This document shows positions 1 through 10,815 of a stretch of DNA of 64,000 nucleotides, in pieces. The translations under genes were made by a program, and so were the position numbers. Under the pieces are notes generated by a model. That model saw only the letters and a program-made list of their open reading frames with translations. It was not told the origin of the DNA and searched no databases. This DNA comes from Anniella stebbinsi (lineage: Eukaryota > Chordata > Lepidosauria > Squamata > Anniellidae). The DNA lies in contig JARDYH010000002.1 of assembly GCA_029215795.1 (NCBI GenBank), positions 363,470,973 to 363,534,972 of the forward strand, given 5' to 3'. Position 1 is the stretch's first letter; every line of letters begins with the position of its first letter.

Positions 1-431
1 CTCCTTTATAGAGTGATCATATCGCTGGAAATCCCTGGATTGACCAGGTTCTGGGATTCAGAACTGAGGCTCTGGCCAAAAATATACTCAACAGAGTAAA
101 TCTCTGGAGTAAAGGTATGGACCGACACGTCTTCCTTGTGTTCTGACCCGTTGCTTCCTGAGCTGGCTCAGGAGACACTGGGATGCAGAAGTCGCTCCCG
201 GAAGTTGGCTTCCCTTCCTCTCCCAGAAGTCTCATGTCTTGTGAGACTTCCCGGATGACGTGTCTGAAGTCTCAGACAACTCATCCCTGAAATCTCACGA
301 GACTTGAGACATCTGGGAGAGGCGGGGCGTTGGCTGGCTGGCCAGGTGGGCAGCGGGGGAAGCCGGTGGAGGTGGCCTGGCCCTGGAGCCATGGTAGTGG
401 CAGCAGAGGCCTGGCCTGGCCCTGGAGCTCC

Positions 432-463
<32 letters not shown>

Positions 464-1005
464 TTATAACCCTTCTTAGTCCTAGATAAGCATGGATAGG
501 GTTGCACTCTCAATTGTTTATAGCAAGGGTGGAAGTCCTCAATCTCAACCTGGCCCTCTTGGGTTCCCCAGATAGCCCTGCCTCATTCCCCCCATCGTTT
601 GGTGGCTTCCTGGCTTTTGCACTGTCCCCCACCCCCATTTTAAAAGGTCAACACACCTCTGCTAAGGCTTTGTTTCTGCCATTAAGGCTTTTATGCTAAA
701 ATAGGCTGGCATTTTTTGTATTCTTGCCCCACCCCTTTTGCCTTGGCCCCACCCACCACTGGAATGCACCCCCCCTCAGGCTGAAAGAGGTTCTGCATCC
801 TTGGTTTATAGGAATAGTCAGGGCATATAGCAGGGGTGCACAATCCTTTTGTCTTGAGGGCTGCATTGGGGTGTCTGCTGAGGTGGGAGGACAGACTTAC
901 AACTTACCCTCACACAGAGTGTCTCAGGAAGCAGGCAGGAAGCTTCAACCCTGGGACACTCTAGGAATGAGGCTCCTGCTTTATGGCAGGAAACGTCCTT
1001 CAAGC

Positions 1006-1046
<41 letters not shown>

Positions 1047-1304
1047 CCCCCCCCCCCCCCCAGTCTTTGGGGCAGCATCAGATGCTGGGGGTTTGGAGGT
1101 CTCCAGACAGGGTGTGTGTGTGTGTGTGTATGTATAGAAATAGTAAGCTGACCAGAAACTGAGATGCTTCTGTGGCATAACCCTAACCCAAGGGTGGTGA
1201 GATACTCTTCCAAACTGGCCCCATTAGCTTCTCTTTGGTTGGGGCACCTATAGCAGTCGTGTAACAGTTCCACATTTCTCTCTTCACACCTTTACCACAT
1301 ACAT
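1..1304. other. Gene-free flank with microsatellites
   Basis: No coding region is recognisable. It holds an (AAT)n tract near 432-464, an (ATT)n tract near 1007-1045 followed directly by about 16 C, and a short (GT)n near 1111-1130. Part of 828-880 resembles an interspersed repeat seen again at 7.78 and 16.80 kb. Open frames here are low-complexity translations. Confidence 0.6.
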
Positions 1305-1446
1305 TAAACCAGCCTTCCTCAACCTGGTGCCCTCCAGATGTTTTGGACTTCAACTCCCATCAACCCCAGCCAGCATGGCCAATGCTCAGAATGCTGGGAG
1401 TTGTAGTCCAAAATATCTAGAGTGCCCCAGGCTGGGGAAGGCTGCG
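1305..1446. repeat. Short foldback repeat (family D)
   Basis: A palindromic repeat of about 140 bp whose arms are forms of CCTCCAGATGTTTTGGACT and its reverse complement, around an AACTCCCAT core. Relatives occur near 23333-23470, 29190-29300, 32866-32980 and 37430-37546, with a fragment at 58860-58925. Foldback arms and copy number fit a non-autonomous DNA element or SINE-like repeat; the class is inferred. Confidence 0.6.
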
Positions 1447-1859
1447 TTTAATGTATACAGTAGATTGCAACTCCCATAATTCTGGACAGTGGAAGAGTCT
1501 GTCCTGGAAGAGGGTTCCTTTGTATCTGTGGGGGGCTTCGGGTGCAGAGCAGATGGTTTGCACCTGCTGTTTTTTGAATGGGTGGGGAAGCCCCCCACTT
1601 TCCCCTGTCCTCACACAGATATCCACTCCCCCCTCCCCCAATTTAAGCGAGGTCACGAGGAGAGCAAAGTAGCTGTGAAAATGAGGAAGTGCTGTATGAA
1701 AAATAGGACAAAGCGGCCTTGCGGTTACATTTCTCTCTGACCTCATCTGTTCCTCCACACCCAGTGTCTAGAACTGTGGAACAACAAATCAAATAGAAAT
1801 GTATAGGCAGAGAATCAGTGGGAGCAAAGAGGTGGACGTGCCGTCTCCAAGTAACCAGC

Positions 1860-2370
1860 AATTGAACGCACTCTCGCCATGCCTGGTGTGCAGATTTGCA
1901 GCACGGGACTCACAGGACGCCGTGCTTGTCCTGCTAACACCCCGCCTCTTCCCCAGCCTTTCTTAGAATGCTAAAAGTCTGGATTATTTTCCCTAAGCAC
2001 ATTTAATGTGTCCGGTAGCCGGCTCCAAGCTTCAATATAAAACCCAAACCTTCCATCCCAGGCCTGAAAGGCTTTTTTTACAATCATACAACGTCTGAAT
2101 CTCTGCAGAGACAGGATTGTACTCCCTCCATGCCCCCAAAGAGCCAGACTAAAGGGTCCTTCCATTTTTGCCCGGCAGAAAGGCGGTCTGGTTGAAGTGC
2201 TCATCAGACAGGACTTGACTGGAGGGAGAAAGAGAAGGGGAGGGGCGGAGTGGAACTGAAGAGCGAATGAACAAAAGAGCGAAAGAGCAGCTATTCAGGT
2301 GAAAGGGATCATAAGCTTGCCGTGCTTCTGCCTCAGAGGTAAAAAAAAACAGAGGCAAACCAGGGGGAGA
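1860..2370 (+). repeat. Interspersed repeat (family E), deleted copy
   Basis: Matches 41575-42190 and 48785-49395, starting with the shared CTCTCGCCATGCCTGGTGTG and running through a CCGGCTCCAAGC segment to a GATCATAAGCTTG stretch. This copy lacks an internal segment of about 100 bp that the other two have. No coding capacity seen; probably a transposable-element remnant. Confidence 0.6.
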
Positions 2371-3379
2371 AATGGAAATTAGGTGTGATAGAGGACTTAA
2401 CCCCCCCCCCCCGCCCCCATTATTTCAGTATAATAGATACTACATCGGTCTGGAGAGAAAAAGAGAATAGATGCTCTAGGAACTGGCTATGTGGTTTGTG
2501 CCAAAGATGCCTTTTTCCTAGAATGTCCTTGGAGTTTCCTAGAGTGTCCCTCAAGCATCGCTATGTCCTAAGAAGCAGCGCTCAAAGGTTCCTCCTTGCT
2601 TCCTAGGGTGCAGTAGGAATGAGGCTTCTCTGACGGAAACCATAGAGCCAGGGTACCTCTAGACGGACAGTTTCCATCGACATGGCTTCGCACAGGCGGC
2701 AGTTGCGTCGCATGATGCAGCTGCCAATGTGAAGACATCTTGGGACAAAGTCCCTTTGCCGCGAACTAAAAAAGTCAGCCATTTCAGTTGACTTTTTTAG
2801 TTTGCGGCAGTCCTCCCCCCCATTTAAATGTTAAAAGTTTAAAAAACACCCCAATGCACCTCCGCTGCCCTCCCCCCCAATTTTGTATTTTTTTTTTTAA
2901 AAAAAACTTACCTGGGAGTAGGGGAGCCGAGGTGTGTCCGTCAGGTCAGGTCTAAGGGGTGTAAATGCACCGCGCGACGCCAGGGAGGCGCCAGGGCGCA
3001 GCGCTCCCGACGTCGTGAAGAGGGGGCTCCAGTTTCTCGAGCAGTTTTTCCTCTTTTTTAGTGAGGGGCGTGGGTTGTGTTGTGTTGGCTGGGGCAGGGG
3101 CCGGTGGCTTCAGCACACGGATGCTGTGACATGGAACAGATACTGTTGCTGCAAGACCAAGGCCTATTGCTACTGGTGTGAGTGGAGTGTGTATGTGTGA
3201 GTTGTACGTGAATGTGCATGTAGGTATGCGTGTGCAGATATGTGTGTGGACATACATGTGCAATCCTGTCACCTCAGCAAGCACCGAATGTGGCCGCTGG
3301 GGCTCCAAAGGCTGCACATCTCTGACTTACAGCATTCAGAAAGACAATGGATTGGATGAGACATTGAGCATCTCTACGG
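2371..3379. other. Gene-free interval
   Basis: No exon recognised. It contains homopolymer C and A/T tracts (2400-2415, 2885-2905) and a GT-rich stretch near 3185-3265. Its open frames are short, unlike any family I know, and probably chance. Confidence 0.5.
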
Positions 3380-3690
3380 CTTCCTCTACAAGAGGCATTT
3401 AAAGCTCTTTCAAGGCGCATTAAAAAATTTGCCTCTACAAGAACGGAGCACAAATCGGGCGTAGAGGCGCGTTTTCTCTCCAATTATGCGCATTATCGAA
3501 TGCGCATTAAATAGCGAGTTTTAGCCAATTCTCCGCATTAACTACTTGTAAAGCGCATTTGAAACAACCGGTAAGGTCACCCGTTGAGTGCTCAATTATC
3601 TCCTGCCTACAAGCATTTATGATAAAGCGCTTCAGCGAATATGCGCATAATTGGCTAACCAGGCGTCAAACGGAATCCAGCTGGAGGGGG
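3380..3690 (+). mobile_element. GCGCATTATCG-motif foldback element, copy A
   Basis: Begins with a CCTCTACAAGAG-type terminal motif and is dense in GCGCATTA and TATGCGCAT motifs. Same family and orientation as 42651-42988, and reverse to 27156-27505. The right terminal motif (CTTGTAGAGG type) is worn in this copy. Read as a non-autonomous DNA transposon; superfamily undetermined. Confidence 0.6.
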
Positions 3691-3734
3691 TCCAAATTAA
3701 GGAGAAAACACGTTGCTTACCCAGGCTTTCTGCT

Positions 3735-3965
3735 TTGTGCTCCCCCCCCCCCCGCAATTGTTATGGGCTGCATTACATGGGCAGAGAGGGGCGACCATGT
3801 GGTTTGAATTGAATACTTCCCCTCTAAGCTTGGTTCTTTTAATAGCGGGATTTCCAGGGGATAACGCAGGAGATGTCCTAGTCATTGACATCGTCTAATG
3901 GACCTGCAAACATCTGTGAGTGGCCAATCATGAGCATGTAATAAATCATTCGTTTAGATAGGCCT
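3735..3965 (-). repeat. Inverted partial copy of the repeat at 47.75-48.06 kb
   Basis: The reverse complement of this stretch aligns with about 47750-48060, sharing the GGAAATCCCGCTATTAAAAG region and a GAGTGGCC/GGCCACTC edge. No coding potential; an element end seen at several sites. Confidence 0.5.
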
Positions 3966-4259
3966 TAGGTTATTGCTCTGCCAATTGTAGCAGAGGAAAT
4001 GAGTGTGCTTTATCTCCCTGCTCTCTTGGCACACCTGCCCTCCCTCCAATGCCGCTGGCCATTCACGTGGAGGTGTAACATTCAATCGGTGTGTACGCAC
4101 GTAGAGCCCCTGGTGTATACAATCCAGCAGCTGTTATTTCTGGTTAAAAATTCTGGGTGTTCATTCACTGAGCAGTCTTGGGTTAGTCTCTCATCCTTGG
4201 GCTTCAGCTTTCCTCACCTCCAATATAGGACCAATGAGTACTTAGTGGAACAAATGCCA

Positions 4260-4665
4260 TAAAGGGCATCCACATGTATCCACCATAAAGCTGATTGATT
4301 GGAGATTCAGGACAAATAAAAGGAAGGACTTCTTCACACAGTGCAAAGTTAAACTATGGAATTCACTACTACAGGAGATAATGATGGCCACCAATTTGGA
4401 TGGCTTGAAAAGGGGGGTGGATCAATTCCTGGAGGAGAAGGCTCTCAATGGCTACTAGTCCTGATGGTTGTGTGCTATCTCCAGTATCTGAGGCAGTAAG
4501 CCTATATACACTATATGCTGGGGAACATGGGTGGGAGGGTGCTATTGCACCTGTGTCCTGTTTGCGGATTCCTGGTTTACACCTGGTTGGCCACTGTGTG
4601 AATAGAGTGCTGGACTAGATGGCTCCTTGGTGTGATCCAGAAGGACTCTTTTTATGTTCTTAGTT
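4260..4665 (+). mobile_element. LINE 3' end (CR1/L2-like), fragment
   Basis: Contains the conserved 3' stretch with GAATTCACTACTACAGGAG, a TGGATGGCTT segment, CTGGACTAGATGG and a final TATGTTCTTA. The same 3' end recurs at 7205-7500 and 10575-10710. 5'-truncated and non-coding here; clade inferred from resemblance. Confidence 0.6.
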
Positions 4666-5342
4666 TAGATATTTGTTTTGCTATATAGGGGGTGAAGCAG
4701 GCCTCATTTTGGGCTTCCTCTCACGGAATCATCTGATCGCATGCAGATTCATTTCCCAGTTTCTATTTATAGCCCACTGGAGACTAGATTGTGTTGGCTC
4801 CGCCATTGTAGGATGACAGGCTCCGCCCTTAGCCCCACCTACTCATGTAATGGCCTGTTCCGATCTGTATCTGGGTGGAGTCCCAAGTTTCCTGTTGCTG
4901 CCCTGTTTTTGTTAGAGAGAGATAACAAATTTCCTGCCTAGCTTCGTAACTGGTGTGTCCTCTAAGCCAGCAGCAGGCAGATTTTGGGCTTTTCTGATCT
5001 ACTTTGTTTCTTGCTAGAACGCTGATCTCCACCAACCTATATTTTCAAAAAATTACCTTTCAAAACGAACCATTTGTTTGTTTTTTTCTTCCCAGCAAAT
5101 GTTGGCAAGGCCCTAGGGGCAACCGGAAACCTTCCCTGTACTTGGAAGAACCTGATTTGAAATTGAATGCCTACCGCGCTGTCCATCTTAAAACTGTAAC
5201 AAATGCAGACTTCACTGCTTCAACATCCATCATTAACTCCCCACCCTGCATTCCTTCTTGCTTTCTTTGCCATCTGCTCTGATGAAGAGTGCTGGGGAAC
5301 TCCAAACCTTGCACAATAGTTTATAACCTTTGAGTTGGCTAT

Positions 5343-5656
5343 TTGGATGACCCTATGACAAGGAGGACAGGACTCATGTATTTTTGTATAGAAAGGGGAA
5401 TTTTAGCAGGTGTCCTTTGTATGCATGCAGCACCTGGTGAAATTCCCTCTTCATCCTAACGTTTAAAGCTGCAGGAGCCCTGCCTACAGTGACCAGGTAC
5501 AAAAGAGGGCAGGGCTCCTGCAGCATTAACTGTTGTGATGAAGAGGGAGTTTCACCAGGTGCTGCATGCATACAAAGGACACCTGGTGAAATTCCCTTTT
5601 CAATACAACTGTTAAAGACACAGGAGCCCTGTCCTCCTGTCTATATGGTCATCCTA
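5343..5656. mobile_element. hAT-type foldback MITE, copy 1
   Basis: Long-palindrome element with termini of TAGGGTGACC type (worn here) and arms containing AGGGAATTTCA and AACTGTTGTGATGAAGAGGG. One of eight copies in the window. The right flank GCTACAGAGC is shared with copy 2 at 14316-14637, so those two are one insertion event followed by duplication. Confidence 0.7.
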
Positions 5657-5919
5657 GCTACAGAGCGGTAGCGTAGATCTAGCCCTGTTCTCTTCCCCTA
5701 ATTGACATGTCCCAGGGACAAATTATAAACTCTGTAGCTTTCTTTTCAGTTTCGTTTCTCAGACTTTGGGGCTGCGCTGCTCATGGGCAGAAGACCAAAC
5801 AGGTCATTTGGTTTCTTAATAAGGAGCAGCGGCTGGTGATAAGTCCTTGCATTCTGGTATTGGCATCTGAAAAACCAAATAATTTTTTACTATTAAGCAA
5901 GACTAGTCCCAAAAGAAGC

Positions 5920-6077
5920 ATGAAGTTGAACATGGATTTTTGGAGAGAGGTTTTTCAGAAGCAGATCGAAGAGGTGAAACCAAGAGACAACTGGCGTCTA
6001 ACGATGGATCAGAATCTTGACTTCTATGAAGTGGAATTTGGATGGAAGTATTCATTGCAGGAACATGCCCATGCAAG
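5920..6077 (+). CDS. RTP copy 1, exon 1
   Basis: 158 bp, 52 codons plus 2 bases, ending AG before a GTAATA donor at 6078. Encodes the N-terminal RTP motif with PRDNW and a [12 protein letters not shown] end. The same exon with identical length and donor is found at 14928-15085 and 22539-22696, which confirms the boundaries. Confidence 0.85.
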
Positions 6078-6910
6078 GTAATAAATAAGTTGGATATTAC
6101 CAGATAGCTAATGATTGTATAATTCATAATGTGCTGTATCACACATTAAATATATGTCCGTTAAGATTACAATGTTGCATTGCTACCTTTTTATTTCTTA
6201 AAATTTGGCACTTTGAGCTGAATGTATCAGAGCATGTGCAGAGAGGCTTGAGGTAGACATTTAAAAATGACCAGGGCAAATCTGATCATGTGCAGAATTC
6301 TGATACTGTGCAGAATTGATTGCAAAAGGAACCAAGGTCAGTTTGAATTTTTTTTAAAAAATGCCCAAGGACACAATGCCGTTAAGCCTGAGCAGAGCAC
6401 TTTTCCCCTCTGAAGGAAATTAGCTTTAAAGAAGTCAATATCAGGACAAAGTCTCCTTCTTTGACAGGGTAACTACTCTAGTGGAGAAAGGCAATGCTGT
6501 GGACATATTCTACCTTGATTTCAGCAACGCTTTTGACAAGGTTCCACATGACATTGTCATTGACAAGCTGCTAAAGTTTGGCTTGGATCGCACTATGGTA
6601 CGGTGCGTCCGCAGCTGGCTGGCGTACTGCACTCAGAGAATCAGCATTAATGGCTCTATATCAAGTTGGAGAGCCGTAACCAGCGGGGTACCACAGGGCT
6701 CTGTCTTGGGGCCAATATTATTCAACATTTTTATTAATAATCTGGGCCTGCTCTCTTCCGACAGGCCTATCCAGATGAATTTTAAGATGTTTTTAATGAT
6801 GTATTTTTTCTTGTTTTAAATTTTTTTTTAACTGTTGTGATTTTTGTGTTTTATATTGTTGTTGTTCCCCACCTCGATCCGGAGGGAGAGGCGGGTTAAA
6901 AATAAATAAA

Positions 6911-6943
<33 letters not shown>

Positions 6944-9429
6944 ACCTAGCAGGACATGACACTTTGAAAACGGTTTGAAAACTGCAGACGGAGTGTGTCC
7001 TGGGCCCCAACAGTTGTCACTGCTGTTATAAAACTGTTTTAAAGCAGTAATGCAGATCCTGCCCTGGATGACGGGATTGATGGGCTTCTTATCAAGGTTG
7101 TGGATGACACAAAACTGGGAGGTCTGGCCAACAACACCCATGAGGACAGAATGAGACTGCATTTGGACAGGTTGCAAGACTGGGCAGAGAGGACCAAGAT
7201 GCCCTTTAACAGGGAGATGTGATAGCCACCAATCTGGATGGCTTTAAAAGGGGGTTGGATAAATTCCTGGAGGAGAAAGCTATCCTCGGCTACTAGTCCT
7301 GATGGCTACGTGCCACGTCTAGTATCAGAGGTAGTAAGCCTATAGGCACCAGTTGCTGGGGAACATGGTCAGGAGGGTGCTGTTGCATCATGCCCTGCTT
7401 GTGGGTCCCTGGTCGACAGCTGGTTGGCCACTGTGTGAACAGAGGGCTGGACTAGATGGATCCCCGGTCTGATCCAGCATCAGGGCTCTTCTGTCGTTCT
7501 TCACTTTCCCACTAGTGGTAGCTTCTCTTCAATTCTAGAATACATTCCATTACTCATAGTTATCTCAGAACACACACAGAACTCATCACATCTGTTACTG
7601 GTTACTTACAGTCAGCGTCTATAGATAATTAGGAAGAACGCTCCGATGAAACGCAATGAACTCTTATCAACAATACACATTATTTTCGTACTGTGTGGCA
7701 CTCCCATTGGTTCACCATCCCCTGAAACTCTCTACATCTATCTGATGATGAATAAATTTGGTGTTTTTGAAGCCAGGGTTGCAGAACTTCTGCTTAGCCC
7801 AAGGGGCCAAATTCTGTTTTGAAGAAGTACTTGGGGACTGCATTCCAATGGGGATGGTGCTGAGCAGGGTGACCATATGTCAGGAAAAACCAGGACATGT
7901 CAGGATATATATTGGAATGCAGCCCCCGAGTACAGCAAAAGCTACAAAAGTTCGAGTAAGTGAAGTTATTTCAGTGACTTTAACATTAAGATGTTATGTA
8001 GAACAGATTTGTCTTAATTGAGTGCTGTAAAATCAGACATGTGACCAAGGCTATGTTCAGGTGGGCACCCCCCCCCCCCCTTGGTGTTGGACACGCCCCC
8101 TGGGGCCAGACATGTTGGTGGGCATGCCCCCTTGGCAGCTGACCATGTTGTCCGCCTTTTTGGTTTTCAAAATATGGTCGCCCTAGCTGAAGGGAAAAGG
8201 AGCAGGGCCCAGATAACAAATATGTCAGAATATTTTAGCTTAAAGCTTTTACTGCCAGTAACTAAGCATTAAGGGATGCATTTTTACCTTTTAGAATTGG
8301 GGGAAAAATCTGCCGAAAAGCCAGAAAAGCACCAAGTGATCAATGGTTGGAGGGGAAAGGTAGTGAGACCAGTGAAAAGGGGTGTGCTCTGGGGAACCTA
8401 GAGGGCCATATTGGGACCCGCAGAGGGCCGTATTTGGTCCCCAGGGTTGAGATTTCCCACTCCTGCTTTAAGGAGTGGGAAATAGCAGAATTCTGCAGAT
8501 ATACCAGGGTTTCATGCCACCATTTACAGAACTACTAGACTCTCCTTTAAGGCGCCACAACGGACTCTCTGCTGTGTTTGCTGCCATAGGCTCCCACAGC
8601 TATCCCATGGAAATGGTTCAGGTGTAGAACTCACATGTAACAAAGAATATTGACCCATCTCTGATCTATTCACGTGTGCTTCGCTAGAGTAGGGCCTACT
8701 CTACCCCTTCCTAGGGTACCTCATTCTAGTATAGAAACAGGGACAGCTAGAAAGTAGAGCAGAGAACTCTGGGATGCCCTCATGTGAACCCACTGACTGT
8801 TATCCTCCATTTGGGGTGGGGTGGGGTGAACTGCCGAACAAAGTATATTTGAAGACGTCAAAACTGAGGAACACTCACTTGGATCATCCCAACAGAATTG
8901 CCCTACCCTGATGCCTTTTCTCTGCATTTGCCTCCCCTCCCCCTCTCTCCCTCTTAGTTTCACATGTTCACGGTGCCTCCACAGCTGGTCCTCACATCAA
9001 GTGGTTATCCTGTTCCACATGCATTGGGAGCGACGTGAGAGGCAAGGATGCGTGAAGATGAGGCTGTACAGGCAACAATGTCACAAGTGCTCATCGACCA
9101 AATTCGAACAACCAGAATTCACTGAGGAGGACGTGACATGGGCCCTGGAGCACTTGACCTTCAACATAAGGAAGTATTGCTACAGAGATCGCCCTGATGA
9201 CAGTGAACTCCCTGAGACGATGCATGAGACTAGCGGCCCACATAAGCGTGACTATTGTGAAGCTTGCCAATTGGGAATACACACGGGCCATTATCATAGA
9301 ATAGTAGAGTTGGAAGGGGCCTCTAAGGCCATCGAGTCCAACCCCCTGTCCAGTGTTTGGCCTCGAGATGAGGTTCATAATGTGACGCCCGACAGCACTG
9401 GAAGTACATGGAGCTGTGTTCTGCTGTAA
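5920..9429 (+). CDS. RTP-family protein, copy 1 (two exons, 209 aa)
   Basis: Receptor-transporting proteins are 3CxxC zinc-finger chaperones that help odorant, taste and opioid-type GPCRs reach the cell surface. The model joins 5920-6077 and 8958-9429. Exon 1 encodes the DFWREVF...IEEVKPRD...W start typical of RTPs. Exon 2 carries three CxxC pairs (C56/C59, C94/C97, C153/C156), and a Ser codon is split across the intron (AG|T). At 209 residues it is shorter than mammalian RTPs (about 225-265). It lacks the usual C-terminal hydrophobic anchor, ends Ser-Cys-Val-Leu-Leu, and has a 21-codon CR1-derived segment (residues 166-186). Two in-frame ATGs (5920, 5932) both have A at -3; the second matches where mammalian RTP4 begins. 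Its position, convergent with MASP1, matches mammalian RTP1, but orthology to one member is not settled. No frame breaks seen. Confidence 0.85.
6425..6945 (+). mobile_element. LINE reverse-transcriptase fragment with 3' tail
   Basis: The open frame 6481-6819 encodes RT palm motifs ([13 protein letters not shown], then [20 protein letters not shown]), typical of the CR1/L2/Jockey group. It is followed by a non-coding tail with GGGAGAGGCGGGTTAAAAATAAATAAAT and an (ATT)n run near 6911-6943. It sits in the RTP copy 1 intron and is absent from copies 2 and 3, so it inserted after duplication. Confidence 0.8.
6946..7060. repeat. Short repeat related to the 60.1-60.4 kb foldback element
   Basis: Carries CAGGA...GACACTTTGAAAA, a TGTGTCCTGGGCCCCAACAG stretch and TTTTAAAGCAGTA..GTAGATCCTGCC-like sequence, also found at 42258-42390, 49462-49590 and, as a fuller palindrome, at 60104-60375. 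Non-coding. Confidence 0.55.
7060..7500 (+). mobile_element. CR1-like LINE remnant
   Basis: Translation of 7065-7210 gives a broken RT piece containing VDDTKLGG (a form of the YADDTKL catalytic loop) and LDRLQDWAE. It runs into the LINE 3' end (TGGATGGCTTTAAAAGGGG to GGGCTCTTCTGTCGTTC). Decayed, in the RTP copy 1 intron. Confidence 0.7.
7775..8475 (+). repeat. Interspersed repeat in RTP intron (copy in unit 1)
   Basis: Contains TTGCAGAACTTCTGCTTAGC, AAAGCACCAAGTGATCAATG and a GAACCTAGAGGGCC...GGTCCCCAGGG end. The counterpart in unit 2 is 16790-17165 and a fragment lies at 31990-32140. It is interrupted near 7867-8180 by C-rich and GACACGCCCCC-type sequence not seen in unit 2. Confidence 0.55.
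8958..9429 (+). CDS. RTP copy 1, exon 2
   Basis: Acceptor CTCTTAG at 8951-8957, phase 2 join, 157 codons including TAA at 9427-9429. Contains all three CxxC pairs of the zf-3CxxC domain, and codon 9025-9027 is TGG (Trp76), which is mutated to a stop in copies 2 and 3. After residue 165 the frame passes through the antisense CR1 piece and then re-enters RTP homology (WPR...). It ends before the region that encodes the membrane tail in copy 2. Confidence 0.85.
9295..9357 (-). mobile_element. CR1 3'-end fragment inserted in coding exon
   Basis: The reverse complement is the CR1 3' terminus (GTTGGACTCGATGGCC, then CCCCTTCCAACTCTA), matching the fuller CR1 at 50930-50998. Compared with copies 2 and 3 it replaces one Gly codon by 21 codons, a net +60 bp, so the frame is kept. 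It supplies RTP copy 1 residues 166-186. Confidence 0.8.
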
Positions 9430-10574
9430 TATTGGGGTTTAAGAGAGGAGAAGGATTTCTGAAACTTCCTCCATGATTGGTGGCAAAGTGGCAATGTGCA
9501 TTTTTTTTTAAAAAAAGATTCATTCATTTATAAGTAAGACATAGATACTTAAGGAAAAAAATAGGAATATTGCAGAGATATGATTTAATGATATGTCTAA
9601 CAGATTTTTTAATTACAATTCTTATCATTAATAAATAAACATAAGCAATTATTCACTTAAACATGCTATGCTTTACAACATTCCTAATAAAACAAATGAA
9701 TGAAAAGTATTGTGTACTTTGTTATTCCAAAACATCGTAAAGTGCACCTTTCAATAAAATGATTGTCCTTTGGTCTTCCTTCTCTTGCTCCAAGAATGTT
9801 CGTTAGCTTGACCACGTAAATGCAAGGCACATCTTTTGACAGGGAGATTGCAAGCTGATTGCTTTCAAGAGCTGGGTCTTCCTCAAGTCTTCTAAAATGG
9901 GTAGACAGGCATAGTCCTGTTTTAAAGTTTTAAATTTGATTTGAAAGTTTATAAATTGTTCTAAAGTTGTAAAAATCTTCCAAGTTCTGCAATTGTTTGA
10001 TGTTTTAATTGTAAGTTGTCTTGCGGGGCATGTTTGGTCTGAAGGGCTACTCATAAATTGATGATGATGACGACGATGACGACAACAACAATGATAATGA
10101 ATTGTAATTATTATTTGAGGAGTAAGACAGACTGAGAGAGAAGTGTGGTGTAAGGTCGGGATGCTTTTTGGGGGTGCTTGCTGCTTCACCGGAGATCTGT
10201 TGTAGGGCAGTAGATTTGGATATCTGCTGGAATGTCAAACTGTTTGGCTCTACCTATGCTCAACATGTATATTTGTAAATAATCACAAATATTACAAAAC
10301 ACCAATAAGCTTCTAGTGACCTCCTTCCAAGCCTATGTCAGTGCTGAACCCCAGGAAAATCCCACTGCTCAGAGAAGTGCGGCCAGCATAACAGCTCAAT
10401 AGTGCTTACTGCCAGGTATGTTATATAAGAATATGGTAGTGTAAGGCTCATTACTTGAGTTCTACTAGACCGAATTTGCTCATTTTTGTTTTAAACTGAA
10501 GCTTGAGCAGTGTAGATGTGCAGAAAAAGTTGAAAGTCCAAAGCTTGAGCTTTGGGCAGCTCAGAAAGGGAGAA
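9430..10574. other. Region downstream of RTP copy 1
   Basis: AT-rich, no gene seen. Candidate 3' UTR sequence with AATAAA near 9632, 9685 and 9753. A GATGAC-type repeat lies at 10060-10090. Serine- and isoleucine-rich frames on the minus strand near 9.8-10.2 kb come from simple sequence. Confidence 0.5.
9753..9758 (+). terminator. Candidate polyadenylation signal, RTP copy 1
   Basis: AATAAA 324 bp after the stop codon, followed within about 20 bp by a T/GT-rich stretch (TGTCCTTTGGTCTTCC). Earlier AATAAA hexamers exist near 9632 and 9685, so the site used is uncertain. Confidence 0.35.
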
Positions 10575-10815
10575 GGGAGTGGGAGGGTGCTGTTGCACCT
10601 GTGTCCTGTTTGTGGCTTTCTGGTTGACAGCTGGTTGGTCACTGTGTGAACAAAGTGTTGGATTAGATGGACCCTCGGTCTGATCCAGCAGGACTCCTCT
10701 TATGTTCTTAATTTAGATATTTGTCTTGCCATATAGGGGGTGCAGCAGGTCTCATTTTAGGCTTTGTCTTGCAGAATCATCTAATCACATGCAGATTCAT
10801 TTCCCAGTTTCTGTG

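Larger units (their letters stand above)
4540..9360 (+). repeat. Segmental duplication unit 1 carrying RTP copy 1
   Basis: Non-transposon sequence here recurs in the unit that starts near 10575: flank 4680-4770 matches 10715-10810, 4930-5290 matches 13850-14220, the foldback element at 5343 matches that at 14316 with the same right flank, and exon 1, intron pieces (8280-8900 with 16980-17560) and exon 2 also match. The shared intronic and upstream repeats show that copies 1 and 2 arose by DNA duplication, not retroposition. Unit 2 has gained about 3 kb (10816-13840). Confidence 0.75.

Noticed and set aside
724..1273. Frames with poly-Tyr or poly-Asn runs
   Set aside because: They are translations of the (ATT)n and C tracts; no conserved motif.
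5707..5919. 71-codon in-frame extension upstream of RTP copy 1 ATG
   Set aside because: Copy 2 has one fewer T just upstream, which brings a TAA into frame, so the extension is a chance open frame, not a conserved N-terminus.
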